A DNA stretch of 64,000 nucleotides from Tillus elongatus (Eukaryota > Arthropoda > Insecta > Coleoptera > Cleridae), in contig OZ023268.1 of assembly GCA_964006375.1 (NCBI GenBank), forward strand, positions 84,083,835-84,147,834, in the 5' to 3' direction. Of this stretch, positions 48,741 to 59,479 are shown one piece after another; within the stretch, counting starts at the first letter, position 1; each line of letters opens with the position of its first letter. The position numbers and the translations under genes were made by a program. The notes beneath the pieces are model-generated. The model saw only the letters and a list, made by a program, of their open reading frames with translations. It searched no databases and was not told the origin of the DNA.

Positions 48741-48775
48741 ATGAAAATAATTTTCACAAAAAGGAGTAAACCCTC

Positions 48776-49311
48776 AGATGGTAAGTGCAACGAAAATGCA
48801 ACGTTTGACAAATACCAATACACAGAATAAATTCCTAAACTTAAATATGGTACCTGATGTGAAAGCAATAAGTCGTGGTAAATCTTTTACGATTCACCAG
48901 GCAAACGCATTGGCTGATAGAAATCAGATAAACATGTTGCACGTTTGCAACTGGAATCAACGAAGGGTTAACAAACATTTGGAGGAAACAGAATTTATCG
49001 CATAGTAAATTAAGAAATGCATGTGTAGCCATTGTGATTCGAAGCTAGTAAGGTGTTGCAGTTTAAATTCCTTAAATTTTAGCGAATATACGTGTATTCT
49101 CGTTGAAAAAAATATATTTAGAAAATTTTCGTACAAAATTTTAAGTGATTTCTCTAAAAAAAAGTGTGTCAAGTTAAGGTATAAAACTTTTTTAGTGAAT
49201 GTTCGTAAAAGTAGATTTTTCTAATTGAGAATCTTTATACCTCCGACCTGACATGACCTGACCAGAACAACGCCCAATATAAAAGGCACTGGATCCAAAA
49301 AAACATGTTCG
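48776..49311. other. Unassigned stretch right of the island
   Basis: A 75-codon frame at 48778-49005 (MVSATKMQRLTNTNTQNKFL...) has no recognisable motif. The base composition returns to AT-rich. Confidence 0.35.
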
Positions 49312-49883
49312 GGACGCAGCAATTGCATTATAGTAGTGAATTTTCATAAGAATTATACACTATTAGTAAGGTATATTATGAAAACCAATTCTTTAAATTT
49401 AAATGGACCTGGCAGACCAGTTAGAGATTATTTAAATAAGTTTCTATTTTCTATGGAGCTAGTAAATTACAGTTTGGTAGAGATATGTGTAAGTACTGCA
49501 CGTCTCTTTAAAAAAATTGTTACAAATTTCATTAAAGTCACAAAAGTTTTCCAGAAAAAAATGTATTATTTACAAAGGGAATGTACCTGCCAAATCATAA
49601 GTATGGTAGGTATTTTTCCTTTTAATTGATTGTATGGTTTTTTTCAGCCAACCCAATCGAACTAGTTTTTGCAAACAAAACAACAAAAAATGTTTTTTAA
49701 AACCAATTTGTAGTTATCCGCGAAGCTCATGATGTTAGTTTTCTTTAATCTAGTACCCAGGTTGCGTTCACATAGGTGTTACTATGGTTCAAGATTGAAG
49801 TTTCTAGCTTAATAGGAAATTGAGTTATTGGATTTCAAATATTTTTACAAAAACGCTCTACCATAATGTGTTTGCTGCACCCA
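49312..49883 (-). repeat. Element A terminal segment, diverged
   Basis: Begins GGACGCAGCAATTGCATTAT and ends ACCATAATGTGTTTGCTGCA, the two inverted boundary blocks of element A's terminal segment. The interior is longer (about 570 versus 300 bp) and only partly alike. The (AT)n body is absent. Confidence 0.55.
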
Positions 49884-49940
49884 GACCTTTTCAACACTTA
49901 TTTACTGTTGCTGTATCCACACTTTTTGAAAATGATGAAA
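49560..49940. repeat. First copy of a diverged direct duplication
   Basis: Blocks CAAATCATAAGTATGGTAGG, TTTGCAAACAAAACAACAAA and TTCAACACTTATTTACTGTT recur in order at 50480-50830. The first copy overlaps the element A segment end. Confidence 0.65.
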
Positions 49941-50479
49941 TATTGTAGCTCTCTATGTAAGACTGACAAGCAAGGCAACCTAAATTTCATTTTTGGAAAA
50001 AAGTTTTTAAAAAATGAAATAGGGTAACAATTTAAACATAAATTGAAAATCTTGGTTATCTGCTTTGTCGCAGAGGTTCTTCTTCCCCTTCTGCATGCAA
50101 ACAACCACCCTTAATGCATAAACAAGAACAATGTAAACAAGAAAAATGTCTTGGGAATAACCCACAAGAAAGCTACACGATCTGCGGTAAATGTACGGGT
50201 TCTGGGCGGGATAAACAAAATTTTAAGGAGGTATAGCTGCAAAATGGGATAAAGGCAGTTTATAGAGGTCCAACTAAGCTAGTTTTTTCGCACTTTTCGC
50301 TCACATTTACTTTTTATCTTCTTCCCCGCCCAACACCCCTATTCACTCCTGGTCCCGTACCTTTCTTGTGGGCTGTTTGAAAGAAATATGTCTTGTGGTT
50401 TGTGCATCCAGAAGGAAATTTAAGCATGTTTCTGAATTTTTTTCTAAAAAGCCTAATCTGCAAATTTACCGAAAATTTA

Positions 50480-50830
50480 ATTTTTATTTACAAAACGAAT
50501 ATGCCTGCCAAATTAAAAACGTGGCAGGTATTTCTCCTTATTGGTCGCTTGGATGATCCGTTTTGGTCCACTCAATCGAAACAGTTTCTGCAAACAAAAT
50601 GACAAAAATTATTTTCTAAAACAAATTTATCGTTGTCTGTGAACGTCATTGTATTATTTTTTAATTAATTACCCACGCTGCTTTTATATATGTTTCAGTA
50701 TGTATCAAAACTAAAGATTCCAGTTTAATGGGAAATTGAATTATCACCATTTAGAATATTTGCTGCACCTAAACTCTTTTCAACACTTATTTACTATTGG
50801 TGTATCCATACTTTTTAAAAATCAAATAAA
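50480..50830. repeat. Second copy of the direct duplication
   Basis: Carries CAAATTAAAAACGTGGCAGG, TCTGCAAACAAAATGACAAA and TTCAACACTTATTTACTATT, matching 49560-49940 at about 75% by eye, offset by roughly 920 bases. The intervening DNA (49941-50479) has no recognised gene. Confidence 0.65.
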
Positions 50831-51715
50831 TAAATATAAACAATACAAAATTCTGAAATTAGAATGGTAATAATTTACACATCTGTTTACCGGTATAATT
50901 TAAACTACTGCATGATATTATGTAGTTTCATTTACCTTAAATTTTCCATATACGACATGAATAATAAATAATAATGGAAATTCACTAAAAACTAAAAGCA
51001 AATACTATATAATGACAATACGGGACACTCCTATGCTTTAGCATTGGTGAAATTTGTGACAAGTACACTAGCACCACCTCGCGTGAAGTACTGACAACTG
51101 TGCGAGTAATTTGAATTGTATATTTACCTGCATATTCTTAATTTAGACAATTGGTTTATTATATATGAATATAAAAACTTGTACATGACAAAACAGTGAA
51201 AATTTTCTGATTATATAGTTATAAATAGAATTTGTATCAACAATCAGCTTGAAACCTAAGTGAATTCAGCATGAATAATTCTGCAAATTTCTCTTACCCA
51301 TACTACATTAAAACCGTCGTTAAACTACTATTTCAAGGGTAGATATAGGAATATACTGAAAGCTGTTTCTGAGGATATTAAGTTACAATCTGTAATTACC
51401 TATAAACAATTGTTATAGGTATAAATGGTAGCACAGTACTCAATTTGCAATATATCTACATGAAAACTGTCTTATTAATCTAATATTTTAAAATATGTAA
51501 CTGATATACTTAGTACATAATTAAAAAATTGTGCAGATGGAAGGTGAGAGTAACTCTTACTTTCGTGAATAAATCTATTATAGGGCTGAATCTGCTATTT
51601 CTACTTCTCTTTAAAAACTTGTCTTGGGAAGATAATTAAAAACCTTTACCAAGTAAAATAATTTTAAACGTGAAAAACTGTGACAATTTATGCCATACTG
51701 AAATAAAAAATCTCG
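50831..51715. other. Unassigned AT-rich stretch
   Basis: No coding motif, RNA gene or shared repeat recognised. Confidence 0.4.
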
Positions 51716-53145
51716 GGACGCAGCAAGTGCGTTATGGTAGTGAATTTTCATAAAAATGTTTTTATTGCAAATATGTGTGTTTTCTTTTTAAGAAAGCAGA
51801 CATCAATTTTGGTTACCAGTATAACCTATATAGAAAAAGCAGGCATCAAATTTGATTACCAGTATAACATATATAGTAAAAACAATGTGCCATGTTTCAT
51901 CAAAATAACTTGATTGTTTGAAAACGTACAGAAATTTCCAAAAGTAAACCAAAAGTGTTACTGAAAAAATCCGTTTCCTGGTCAACCTTATAGGTTAATA
52001 GCAAATTGAGCTTTTCAAATATGAAGCATTTAATCAAAATTCGCAACCACAACGCACTTGCTGCCTCCAGAATTTCTTAACTTACAAACATGCATTATAT
52101 TTCGATGGAAAATGCAAAAAAATAATGCGTTTTCGACAAAAAAAAATTATTTGTATCACCAACGACTTATGGGCCACCCTGTGATTGTCGCAATAATTTT
52201 TTAAGATGTAGCTCAAAACACCGTATAATTAATGTATACAATATTTTTTCATATCTTGTATAATAACGAATATATTGAGCTTTATTGATTTTTTACGAAA
52301 ATTCGACAAAAATTATATACCATTAAACAATAAACTCTATAGCTAAGGCTACTGCCAAGCATCAGAGAAAGGGTCTATTTGAAATGAATTTTCTGGAAAT
52401 ATTTTAGTAAAATGAAGGACAATGACGGTTGAAACTAAAAGTTCGGTGTATGTAAAACATTCTTCTTGAGACATTTTCTTTCCATAGATCGTATTAGATT
52501 CAAGTTATTTGCCTAAATGTTGCGAATTTTGACGTTTTCAATTGTCACTTTGACGTTTTGAGGAAACCCCCAATTTATTTTTCTTTAAATGCCCATAACT
52601 TTTTTGTCTTTTGACCTACAGAGCTAAATTTTGGTAGGTGGCACACCTATAACGATATAAACCAGCTTACCAAATTTGGTTGCCCTTACTTTGTTAATTT
52701 TGGAGATATAAATATTTTGCGAAAGAAAACACAAATTTTTCCGGGAAAACCTCGGCGGCTTTTCCTGGCTAACAAAATTATCCAAGCGACTTGCAAAAGG
52801 AATGTACTCACCAATTTTGACGTTTAAAATCGCAATTTTGACGTTTTGAGGAAAATCCAAATTTATTTTTCTTTGAATGCCTGTAACTTTTTTATCCTTT
52901 AACCTACGGAGCTAAATTTTGGTAGGTAACTTGCCTATAATGAAATAAATCCGCATATGAAATTTGGTTGCCCTTACTTTGTTAATTCCGGAGATATAAA
53001 TTTTTTTCGAAAGAAAACACAAAATTTTCCGGGAAAACCTGGACCGATTTTCCTGGCTAACGGACTTATCTAAGCCATTTGCAAAAGGAATTTATTTACC
53101 AAATTTAATCAAAATCGACCCATTATTTTTTGAGTTATCGGTGTG

Positions 53146-53239
<94 letters not shown>

Positions 53240-53371
53240 ATATAAAAATTTAAACCGACCCCGGATATGTGTTCTGGGGGGCCTAATTAGCGCTCATTTG
53301 AAGAAATTTTTTCAAAATAAAAAGTCGGGATCTCCTCATTAGTGAATTTTTTTTTTTTTAAATTCACTAAA
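51716..53371 (-). repeat. Element A copy 9, with internal duplication
   Basis: Minus orientation from GGACGCAGCAAGTGCGTTAT to AAATTCACTAAAAA, with (AT)n at 53150-53235. Two internal parts are doubled: the GCAGACATCAATTTTGGTTA / GCAGGCATCAAATTTGATTA block (51798 and 51838), and the section from GTTTTGAGGAAA..CCAATTTATTTTTCTTT..TGCC to CAAAAGGAA..T (about 52550-52815 and 52835-53095). That makes it about 200-300 bp longer than copy 1. Confidence 0.75.
53150..53235. repeat. (AT)n microsatellite in element A copy 9
   Basis: Pure TA run of about 85 bp. Confidence 0.95.
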
Positions 53372-53556
53372 AAAGGACACACAAGAATATAGAAAAACAG
53401 TTTTCTTATACCATTTATTATTAATGCAAAACTTTTTTGCCTTCATATTTCTTTTTTATGCACTGGAAGACAAGTTATAATTGAAGCATTTCAACCACCA
53501 GTTTACGAAGTTTATCTATAAATAGGTACATGATGGTAAATATTACACAATAAATT

Positions 53557-53922
53557 ATTTTCCTGAATAACGAACTTTTCCAAGCCACTTGCAAAAGAAA
53601 GGTATTCACCAAATTTAATCAAAATCGGCCCATTATTTTTTGAGTTATCGGTGCGATACATATATAAACTTTTTTTCTTTCCATGTTGTAGCCTTGAGAA
53701 AGGAATAAATTTTTCCGAAATCTCGGCTTATAATAAAGAGTTTTATTCGACAACTGACGGCTTTCCCACAATTTTTTGATAAATAACACTATTACCGTCA
53801 CAAAAATTTAATACTTATGTGAGTGTCAAAACTGTCTAACGAACTCATCCAAGCTATTAACAAAATGAAGGGAATTGCCAAATTTGGTTTCGATTGGTGA
53901 AGTATTTTTTGAGTTATCAGTT

Positions 53923-54014
<92 letters not shown>

Positions 54015-54268
54015 TTAAATTTTTGTGACGGTAATAGTGTTATTTATCAAAAAATTGTGGGAAAGCCGTCAGTTGTAGAATAAAACTCTTTATTATAGGC
54101 CGAGATTTCGGAAAAATGTATTCCTTTCTCAAGGCTACAACATGGAAAGAAAAAAAGTTTATTTATGTATCGCACCGATAACTCAAAAAATAATGGGCCG
54201 ATTTTGATTAAATTTGGTGAATACCTTTCTTTTGCAAGTGGCTTGGGTAAGTTCGTTATTCAGGAAAA
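53557..54268. repeat. Large inverted repeat around an (AT)n tract
   Basis: Arms 53557-53815 and 54011-54268 are reverse complements over about 258 bases with very few differences. Outer arm parts are element A text (CCGATAACTCAAAAAATAAT, then GGGCCGATTTTG). Inner parts are a separate repeat with CCTTGAGAAAGGAATAAATT, CCGAAATCTCGGC and GACGGCTTTCCCACA, in the style of Penelope-type ends. The spacer holds element A-like text and a TA run (53927-54010). Confidence 0.9.
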
Positions 54269-55216
54269 TCGGCTCTGGTTTTCCCGGAAAATTTTGTGTT
54301 TCATTTCGAAAAAAATTCATATCTTCGGAAATAACAAAGTAAGGGCAACCAGATTTGATACGCGGGTTTATATTATTATAAGTAAATTACCTACCGAAAT
54401 TTAGCTCTGCAAGTTAAAACATAAAAAGTTATGGGCATTTAAAGAAAAATTAATTGGGGGTTTCCTCAAAACGTCAAAGTCGCGATTTAAAACGTCAAAA
54501 TAGGCAACATTTAGGCAAAGAACCTGAAACTAATAGGAGCTATAGAAACAAAATGTCTCAAGAAGAATGTTTTAAAAAGCCTGAAGTCTTAGATTCAACC
54601 GTCATGGTCCTTCATTTTACTAAACTATTTCCAGCAATTTCATTTCAAATAGACCTTTTCTCTGATGCTTTGGCAGTAACCTCAGCTATAGAGTTTACCG
54701 TTTAATGGTATATAATTTTTGTCAAATTTTCGTAAAAAATCAATAAAGTTCAATATATCCGTTACAAGATACGAACAAAAAAATTGTATACATTAAATAT
54801 AGTGTCTTGAGCTACATTTTAAATTCTCTTTTTTTTTTAATCGAACACGCGTTAATGGATTTTTGCATTTTCCATCGAAATATAATACATGTTTGAAAGA
54901 AAAGAAATTCGGGACGCAGCAAGTGCGTTATGGTCGCGAATTTTTATTAAATGCTTTAAATTTGAATAGCTCAATTTGCTATTAACCTATAAGATTGACC
55001 AAGAACCCAGTTTTTAGGGAACACTTAAGATTACTTTCGGAAATTTTCGTACATTTTTAAACAATCAAGTTATTTTGATGAGACATGGAACATTGTTTCT
55101 ACTATATAGGTTATACTGGTAGCCAAATTTGATGCCTGCTTTCTTAGAAAACACACTTATTTGCTATTAAAAACATTTTTATGAAAATTCACTACCATAA
55201 CGCACTTTCTGTGTGC
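54165..55216 (+). repeat. Element A copy 10, right part
   Basis: Plus orientation from TATCGCACCGATAACTCAAA through the body to the terminal segment GGGACGCAGCAAGTGCGTTA (54911) and CATAACGCACTTTCTGTGTG (55216). The normal left end is replaced by the inverted repeat described at 53557-54268. The CAGGGTGGCCCATAAG block near 54820 is deleted. Confidence 0.7.
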
Positions 55217-55349
55217 TGACTTTTTGTATTTGCAGATGAAAAAGTTTATTTTCTAAAATGTAGTATATATTTTCTACTATGAAGAGTATGCTGTATCAAA
55301 TTGGACTCATTTAGTTAAATAAAAATTGTCATTAAACACTTTTTTTTAA

Positions 55350-56075
55350 TAGTTAATGAAAAACAAAGCCTGGATGCTCTAGCAAAGAACGAGGATTCAT
55401 AACCAACGTTTCGACAAGTGAGTTATGTGACATTAAAGGCGTATGTGCCTGATAGCAATATTTCGACTGTTGTCTTAACTGTGCTTTGTGCGGCGTCAAA
55501 AGCAACTGTGATGAAAACAAACTTTTAACTCGAAACAATTTTTTTAGCAATATTGGAAACATGTAAGTGCCAGTAAAGATCCTCTTTAACAGTTATACCC
55601 AACCTATAGATGGATATTGTGGGAACTCTTTGGCAGCCGTCTGGGTCCTGTAGGACATTCTTTCTAACGAAGAGGTAATTATGTATTTTTGAAGCATTAA
55701 ACATGACCAGATTTGCAAAGCCACAGCTGAGAATCTTAAATAGGTCATCATTTAAGGAGTTGGTTCCTTCCACTTTTATTGATAAAAAGCTTCAAGCAGA
55801 TATTCGACGTGTCGATTAGAATTTTCCGTGACGAGTACTATCATCAGCGAAGCTGTGGATCAGACTGTTGGTTGTTAACAGAAGATGATTTTTATGCAAA
55901 AGAAAAATGTGGGAACCAAACCGGAATCCTGTGGAACACCCACATCAAAGTTTAATTCACCTAATGAAATACCATCGGCAACAAGATGCAGTGAGCATTC
56001 TTCCAGCAAATTAGACATCAATTGGGAGTTTTACTAGGAGTGCCGCATGCCAAACCCAATCGAAAGCTTTACTTT
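55350..56075 (-). pseudogene. Jockey-like LINE RT relic
   Basis: On the minus strand: NFDKSKAFDW (the LD..KAFD box, first aspartate) near 56080, SFADDST (an SFADD catalytic box) near 55850, LNDDLFKILSCGFANLVMFN then ASKIHNYLFVRK near 55745, ITVKEDLYWHLHVSNIAKK near 55590, and LLTPHKAQLRQQSKYC near 55490. The order fits the RT palm and thumb of a Jockey/CR1-type LINE. Frames are broken several times, and only the RT middle and thumb remain. Confidence 0.75.
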
Positions 56076-56110
56076 TGTCAAAATTCATTATCATAAGGCA
56101 CTTGTTCCGT

Positions 56111-57015
56111 TCAGGTTAGTATAATATAATTAGCAATACATTAGTAACATCAATGGACACATAAAATATAAATTTTATAGTTTCGAGTTGTCTCCTATGT
56201 CAAATTCTAGTAAAGCTGGTGAATGATAAAATTGTAACCAGCTGTTAAAATAAATTGGCGAGAACATAAATTTTACATTTAAGATTCAACTTCGTGCTGC
56301 ATTTTTTGCGTACAGTTACAAACTGGGTGAATTCATACACTTAACATCTACTGTCTCTAAGATAGACTGAAATATGATTGATTTCTCTAACCTCCTTTTA
56401 TAGACCCCCTATACGTCTGTGAGAACTAAAATAATGTACGCAAAAAACTACAGCAAACTTTTCATCTCTATGTTTCCTAATAGTATATATGAGTTGGAGT
56501 CTGGTAAACTTGGAAAGAAACAAGAAACGACTTTTCCCTGACTGGTGTCTTGTTTTTATGCTCAAGGCATCGCTTCTCAGCCGTGAGCATTAAAGACCTA
56601 CATGCTTCAGCAAGCTGATATCCAGAAGGATGGAATTCTGGTGCAGTGATAGATGACGTTCCAATTTAAGTAACAGGATACTTATAAAAGTTTGTAGAAA
56701 TCTCAAGTTACACAGTCAGATGTGGAGGTCGACATAGCGAGATCAACATCTTAGAGATAAAATGTTGGAATTTAATTCTAGAGTATCACTTGTAGTGGCA
56801 GGAATTTTGTTGTCATCACAAGAATTGTAATCTTTATCTGGAACTTAAAAATTGTTTTATATACAAGGTCTAGCAAAACAACCACAAAATATTATATTAT
56901 TATTAGTGAATCTTTATTAAAATGAAACCTATTCGGCTTATTCACCTATCTAGGAAAATAGGTCGTGAAGTTTCCGAACAGCTTGAGCATATAGAGCAGT
57001 GAATATGTTGCCAGT
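56111..57015. other. Unassigned stretch
   Basis: The left edge (AAAATTCATTATCATAAGGC then ACTTGTTCCGTTC, 56081-56113) is a diverged element A terminus. The rest shows no gene, RNA or repeat that I can assign. Confidence 0.4.
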
Positions 57016-57210
57016 TTTATAAAAAAAATTAAAAGCCAGTTCAAATTTGTAAATGAAAATTGTAATGCGAGTGCATTTCAGTCAGGCTTCAGGGAGTGCC
57101 ATAATTGTGAGACAGTATAGCAATATCTAATCAATGAGTGGAACGAAACTGGTGATCAAGGCCAAAGTGTGGAAATAGTATTCATATTACCAGTTTCACA
57201 AAACTCGATT
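57016..57210 (+). pseudogene. LINE reverse transcriptase fragment
   Basis: A plus-strand frame reads CNASAFQSGFRECHNCETV then QYLINEWNETGDQGQSVEIV. It matches the LINE RT segment QSGFR..HSCETA...L...W..A.D.G..V..VFLDL just before the first catalytic aspartate. Only about 60 residues survive, in the opposite orientation to the relic at 55350-56075. Confidence 0.55.
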
Positions 57211-57594
57211 AAATATTTAACGTCCGGTTAGTTAAGCAAGGCTTAATACAACCAATCATAGCTTAAGAATATTTGATTGTTATGGGAAAAACGGAATTCT
57301 AGTCTGTGATTGGTAGTCTGAAGCCTTGATTAACTAACCACCCGTTAAATATTTAGTCGAGCTTTGTAAAACTGGGCATTTGACTTAAAAAGTGCATCTG
57401 AAACAGCTGAACGGTACAAGTTATTGAGTGTGTGTATGTGTTTCGATTTACTGGCTGTCGCTTTGATTCGCCATTAGCACATTACGACCCACCTTCGTTG
57501 CCCTTTCGTAAAGTCGTTAGATCACCTTTACACTTTCTTTTTGTATATTAATGTATACTTAAAATTATCCTACTTCTAAAAATGTGCTACTATA

Positions 57595-57960
57595 CAGGGT
57601 ATAAATAAATAAGTGCGAAAAAACTCAAGGGGTGATTCCTTGTCGAACAATAGGGGGGTCTTTCATATGAAAAAATTCAATTTGAGCAGATACAGCCTCT
57701 TGAAGAGAGCGTCAAAAGAGCCGTTTTCAATATTTTTTTCCAAAAACGACGAAAGTTACGAAAATGAATACGAGCGGACTTTCTCTGCAACAGAGAGAGG
57801 ACTCATTGACTATTTCCGTGATGTTCTCCTATGGTTGCAAGGGGAGGAAAAAGACACCCCTAAAATTTGTTCCTCATGAAACTTTTTTTCTGATCCACAT
57901 TGTGCCATAAAAAATTCGTTTTCCATAACTTGATTCATTTTAAACAAAAAAGCCCTCCTG
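57595..57960. repeat. Left terminal inverted repeat
   Basis: Reverse complement of 58859-59230. The 88-codon frame inside it (57613-57879) has a mirror partner in the other TIR, which shows that it is repeat sequence and not a gene. Confidence 0.9.
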
Positions 57961-58667
57961 TAATTTTTCCGTAAAGCAATAATGGAAGCTCTTCTCTTAA
58001 AAACTGGCAGTATGTATCTCCATTCAATCTTGGTGGTAGAAAATATGGACAAATTAACCAATTACCAATACACCCAACCCACACATATAAAGAGAAATGT
58101 TGTTGGTGATGGGCTTCAGTTATAGCGTGAGGGTTTTCTTCTGACCATATGTGGTTATTATGATAGTTAATTATGGCTTCTCTTGAAAAATTGGCTTCGT
58201 CTGTGAATAGAATATGCTTCAGAAATTCAGGAATTTGTTCAATTGTGTCCAACACCCAAACGCAGAATTCCAGACGAGTCGGAAAATCTCGTGGTAATAG
58301 TGCCTGCACGCGTTGTACGTGGTAAGGATATAAGAGCTGCTCCTTCAAAATGGCAAACAGTTATATGATTGATATTCAACTGCAAAGCAATTCTCCTGGT
58401 ACTGATCTCAGGTTGCTCATCGACTAGATCAAGTACGGCTTCTTCTAATGCTGATGTTTTAACATCACGTTGACGACGACAATCATGTTTCTTTACTTCA
58501 AATGTGTCAGCTTCTCGCAATCGTTGTTGAATCCGTGGAAACAAAGTGTGATGAGAAGCCACGCGTTCAGGATACATTTCTACATATTTTCTGGAAGCCT
58601 CTAAGGAATTACCATAACAAAGACCATAAACAAAAAGGTCGGTCATTTCTGCGCTTTTATAAACCAT
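57935..58667 (-). pseudogene. Truncated mariner transposase within the long-TIR element
   Basis: Starts MVYKSAEMTDLFVYGLCYG at 58667 with an HTH (EASRKYVEMYPERVASHHTL, FPRIQQRLREADTF), then DEQPEISTRRIALQLNINHI (second HTH). A shift near 58345 leads to LYPYHVQRVQALLPRDFPTR and the first catalytic block FLKHILFTDEANFSREAIIN, WSEENPHA, QHFSLYVWVGCIGN and NGDTYCQFLREELPLLL. It then runs into the TIR before the second and third catalytic acidic residues. It cannot be an active transposase, and the element would need help from a relative. Confidence 0.85.
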
Positions 58668-58858
58668 CTTAACGAATTCGCCTAACAAAACCTTTACACA
58701 CACTGTCACTCAAACAATAAACATATGTAGAAAACAAAAACAAATTAGTTGTCATAATAAAATGTCAACATGACAGACGCCTAATGGATACAATCAAATT
58801 TGAATAACATGCCATTTTGCGAATCATACCATGTGCTTGATAATAAATAAAAATTATA

Positions 58859-59230
58859 AGAGGGCTTTTTTGTTCGAAATTAATCAAGTTATCCAAAACG
58901 AGTTTTTTTATTGCACAATGTGGATCAGGAAAAAGTTTCATGAGGAACAAATTTTAGGGGTGTCTTTTTCTACCCCTTGCAACCATAGGGGAACATCACG
59001 GAAATAGTCAATGAGTCCTCTCTCTGTTGCAGAGAAAGTCTGCTCGTATTGATTTTCGTAACTTTCGTCGTTTTCGGAAAAAAATTGGAAACGGCTCTTT
59101 TGACGCCCTATTAAAGGGGCTGTATCTGAACAAAGGATGCTCAAATTGAATTTTTTCATATGAAAGACCCCCTATTTTTCGACAAGGGATCACCCCTTGA
59201 ATATTTTTGCACTTATTTATTTACACCCTG
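58859..59230. repeat. Right terminal inverted repeat
   Basis: Partner of 57595-57960. It ends CCCTG before TATA. Confidence 0.9.
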
Positions 59231-59479
59231 TATACAGGTAGTCCTTAATTATATAGTTATCTCTTTTTTTCTTTATACTATGTTTTAATGTTTTGTTAAC
59301 AGTTTTTTTTGTTAAATATAAATATAAAAGGATTGTTAGGAAATGGTTGACCACAATTTCATTTTACAGGCTTTACTTAAAATAAATATATCTATTATTA
59401 TTTGTAGTAAATTTAAGAACAGATTTAAAAATCGCTAAGTACTCTGACAAATAAAACACTACTTAAAAATTTCTGAAAT
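59231..59479. other. Unassigned stretch
   Basis: AT-rich with no feature seen. Confidence 0.4.

Larger units (their letters stand above)
44129..48775. mobile_element. Endogenous virus-like / Polinton-like island
   Basis: A 4.6-kb segment unlike its surroundings. From left to right it holds GC-richer tandem repeats, an integrase-chromodomain relic, a minus-strand KilA-N/MSV199 gene, a plus-strand hemopexin-type matrix metalloproteinase, ~97-bp repeats and a CpG-rich regulatory-looking block. KilA-N/MSV199 genes are typical of ascoviruses, iridoviruses, entomopoxviruses and related insect DNA viruses. Retrovirus-type integrase with a C-terminal chromodomain is typical of Polintons/adintoviruses. 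MMPs are carried by some insect viruses. No capsid, polymerase, protease or packaging ATPase was seen, so it is a remnant. Both borders are inferred from sequence change; TIRs and TSDs were not identified. Confidence 0.6.
57595..59230 (-). mobile_element. Mariner-like deletion derivative with ~370-bp TIRs
   Basis: Ends CAGGGT.TAAATAAATAAGTGC on both sides and is flanked by TATA/TA. The inverted repeats extend from 57595 to about 57960 and from about 58859 to 59230. They share the same open-looking text (AAAATTCAATTTGAGCA, CTTTCTCTGCAACAGAGAGA) at about 90% by eye. The middle 900 bp hold a partial transposase on the minus strand. Total length is about 1.64 kb. Confidence 0.88.

Noticed and set aside
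57613..57879. 88-codon ORF with a charged, protein-like sequence and a partner at 58938-59159
   Set aside because: Both are the same text inside the terminal inverted repeats of the mariner derivative, so they are repeat-borne rather than genes.
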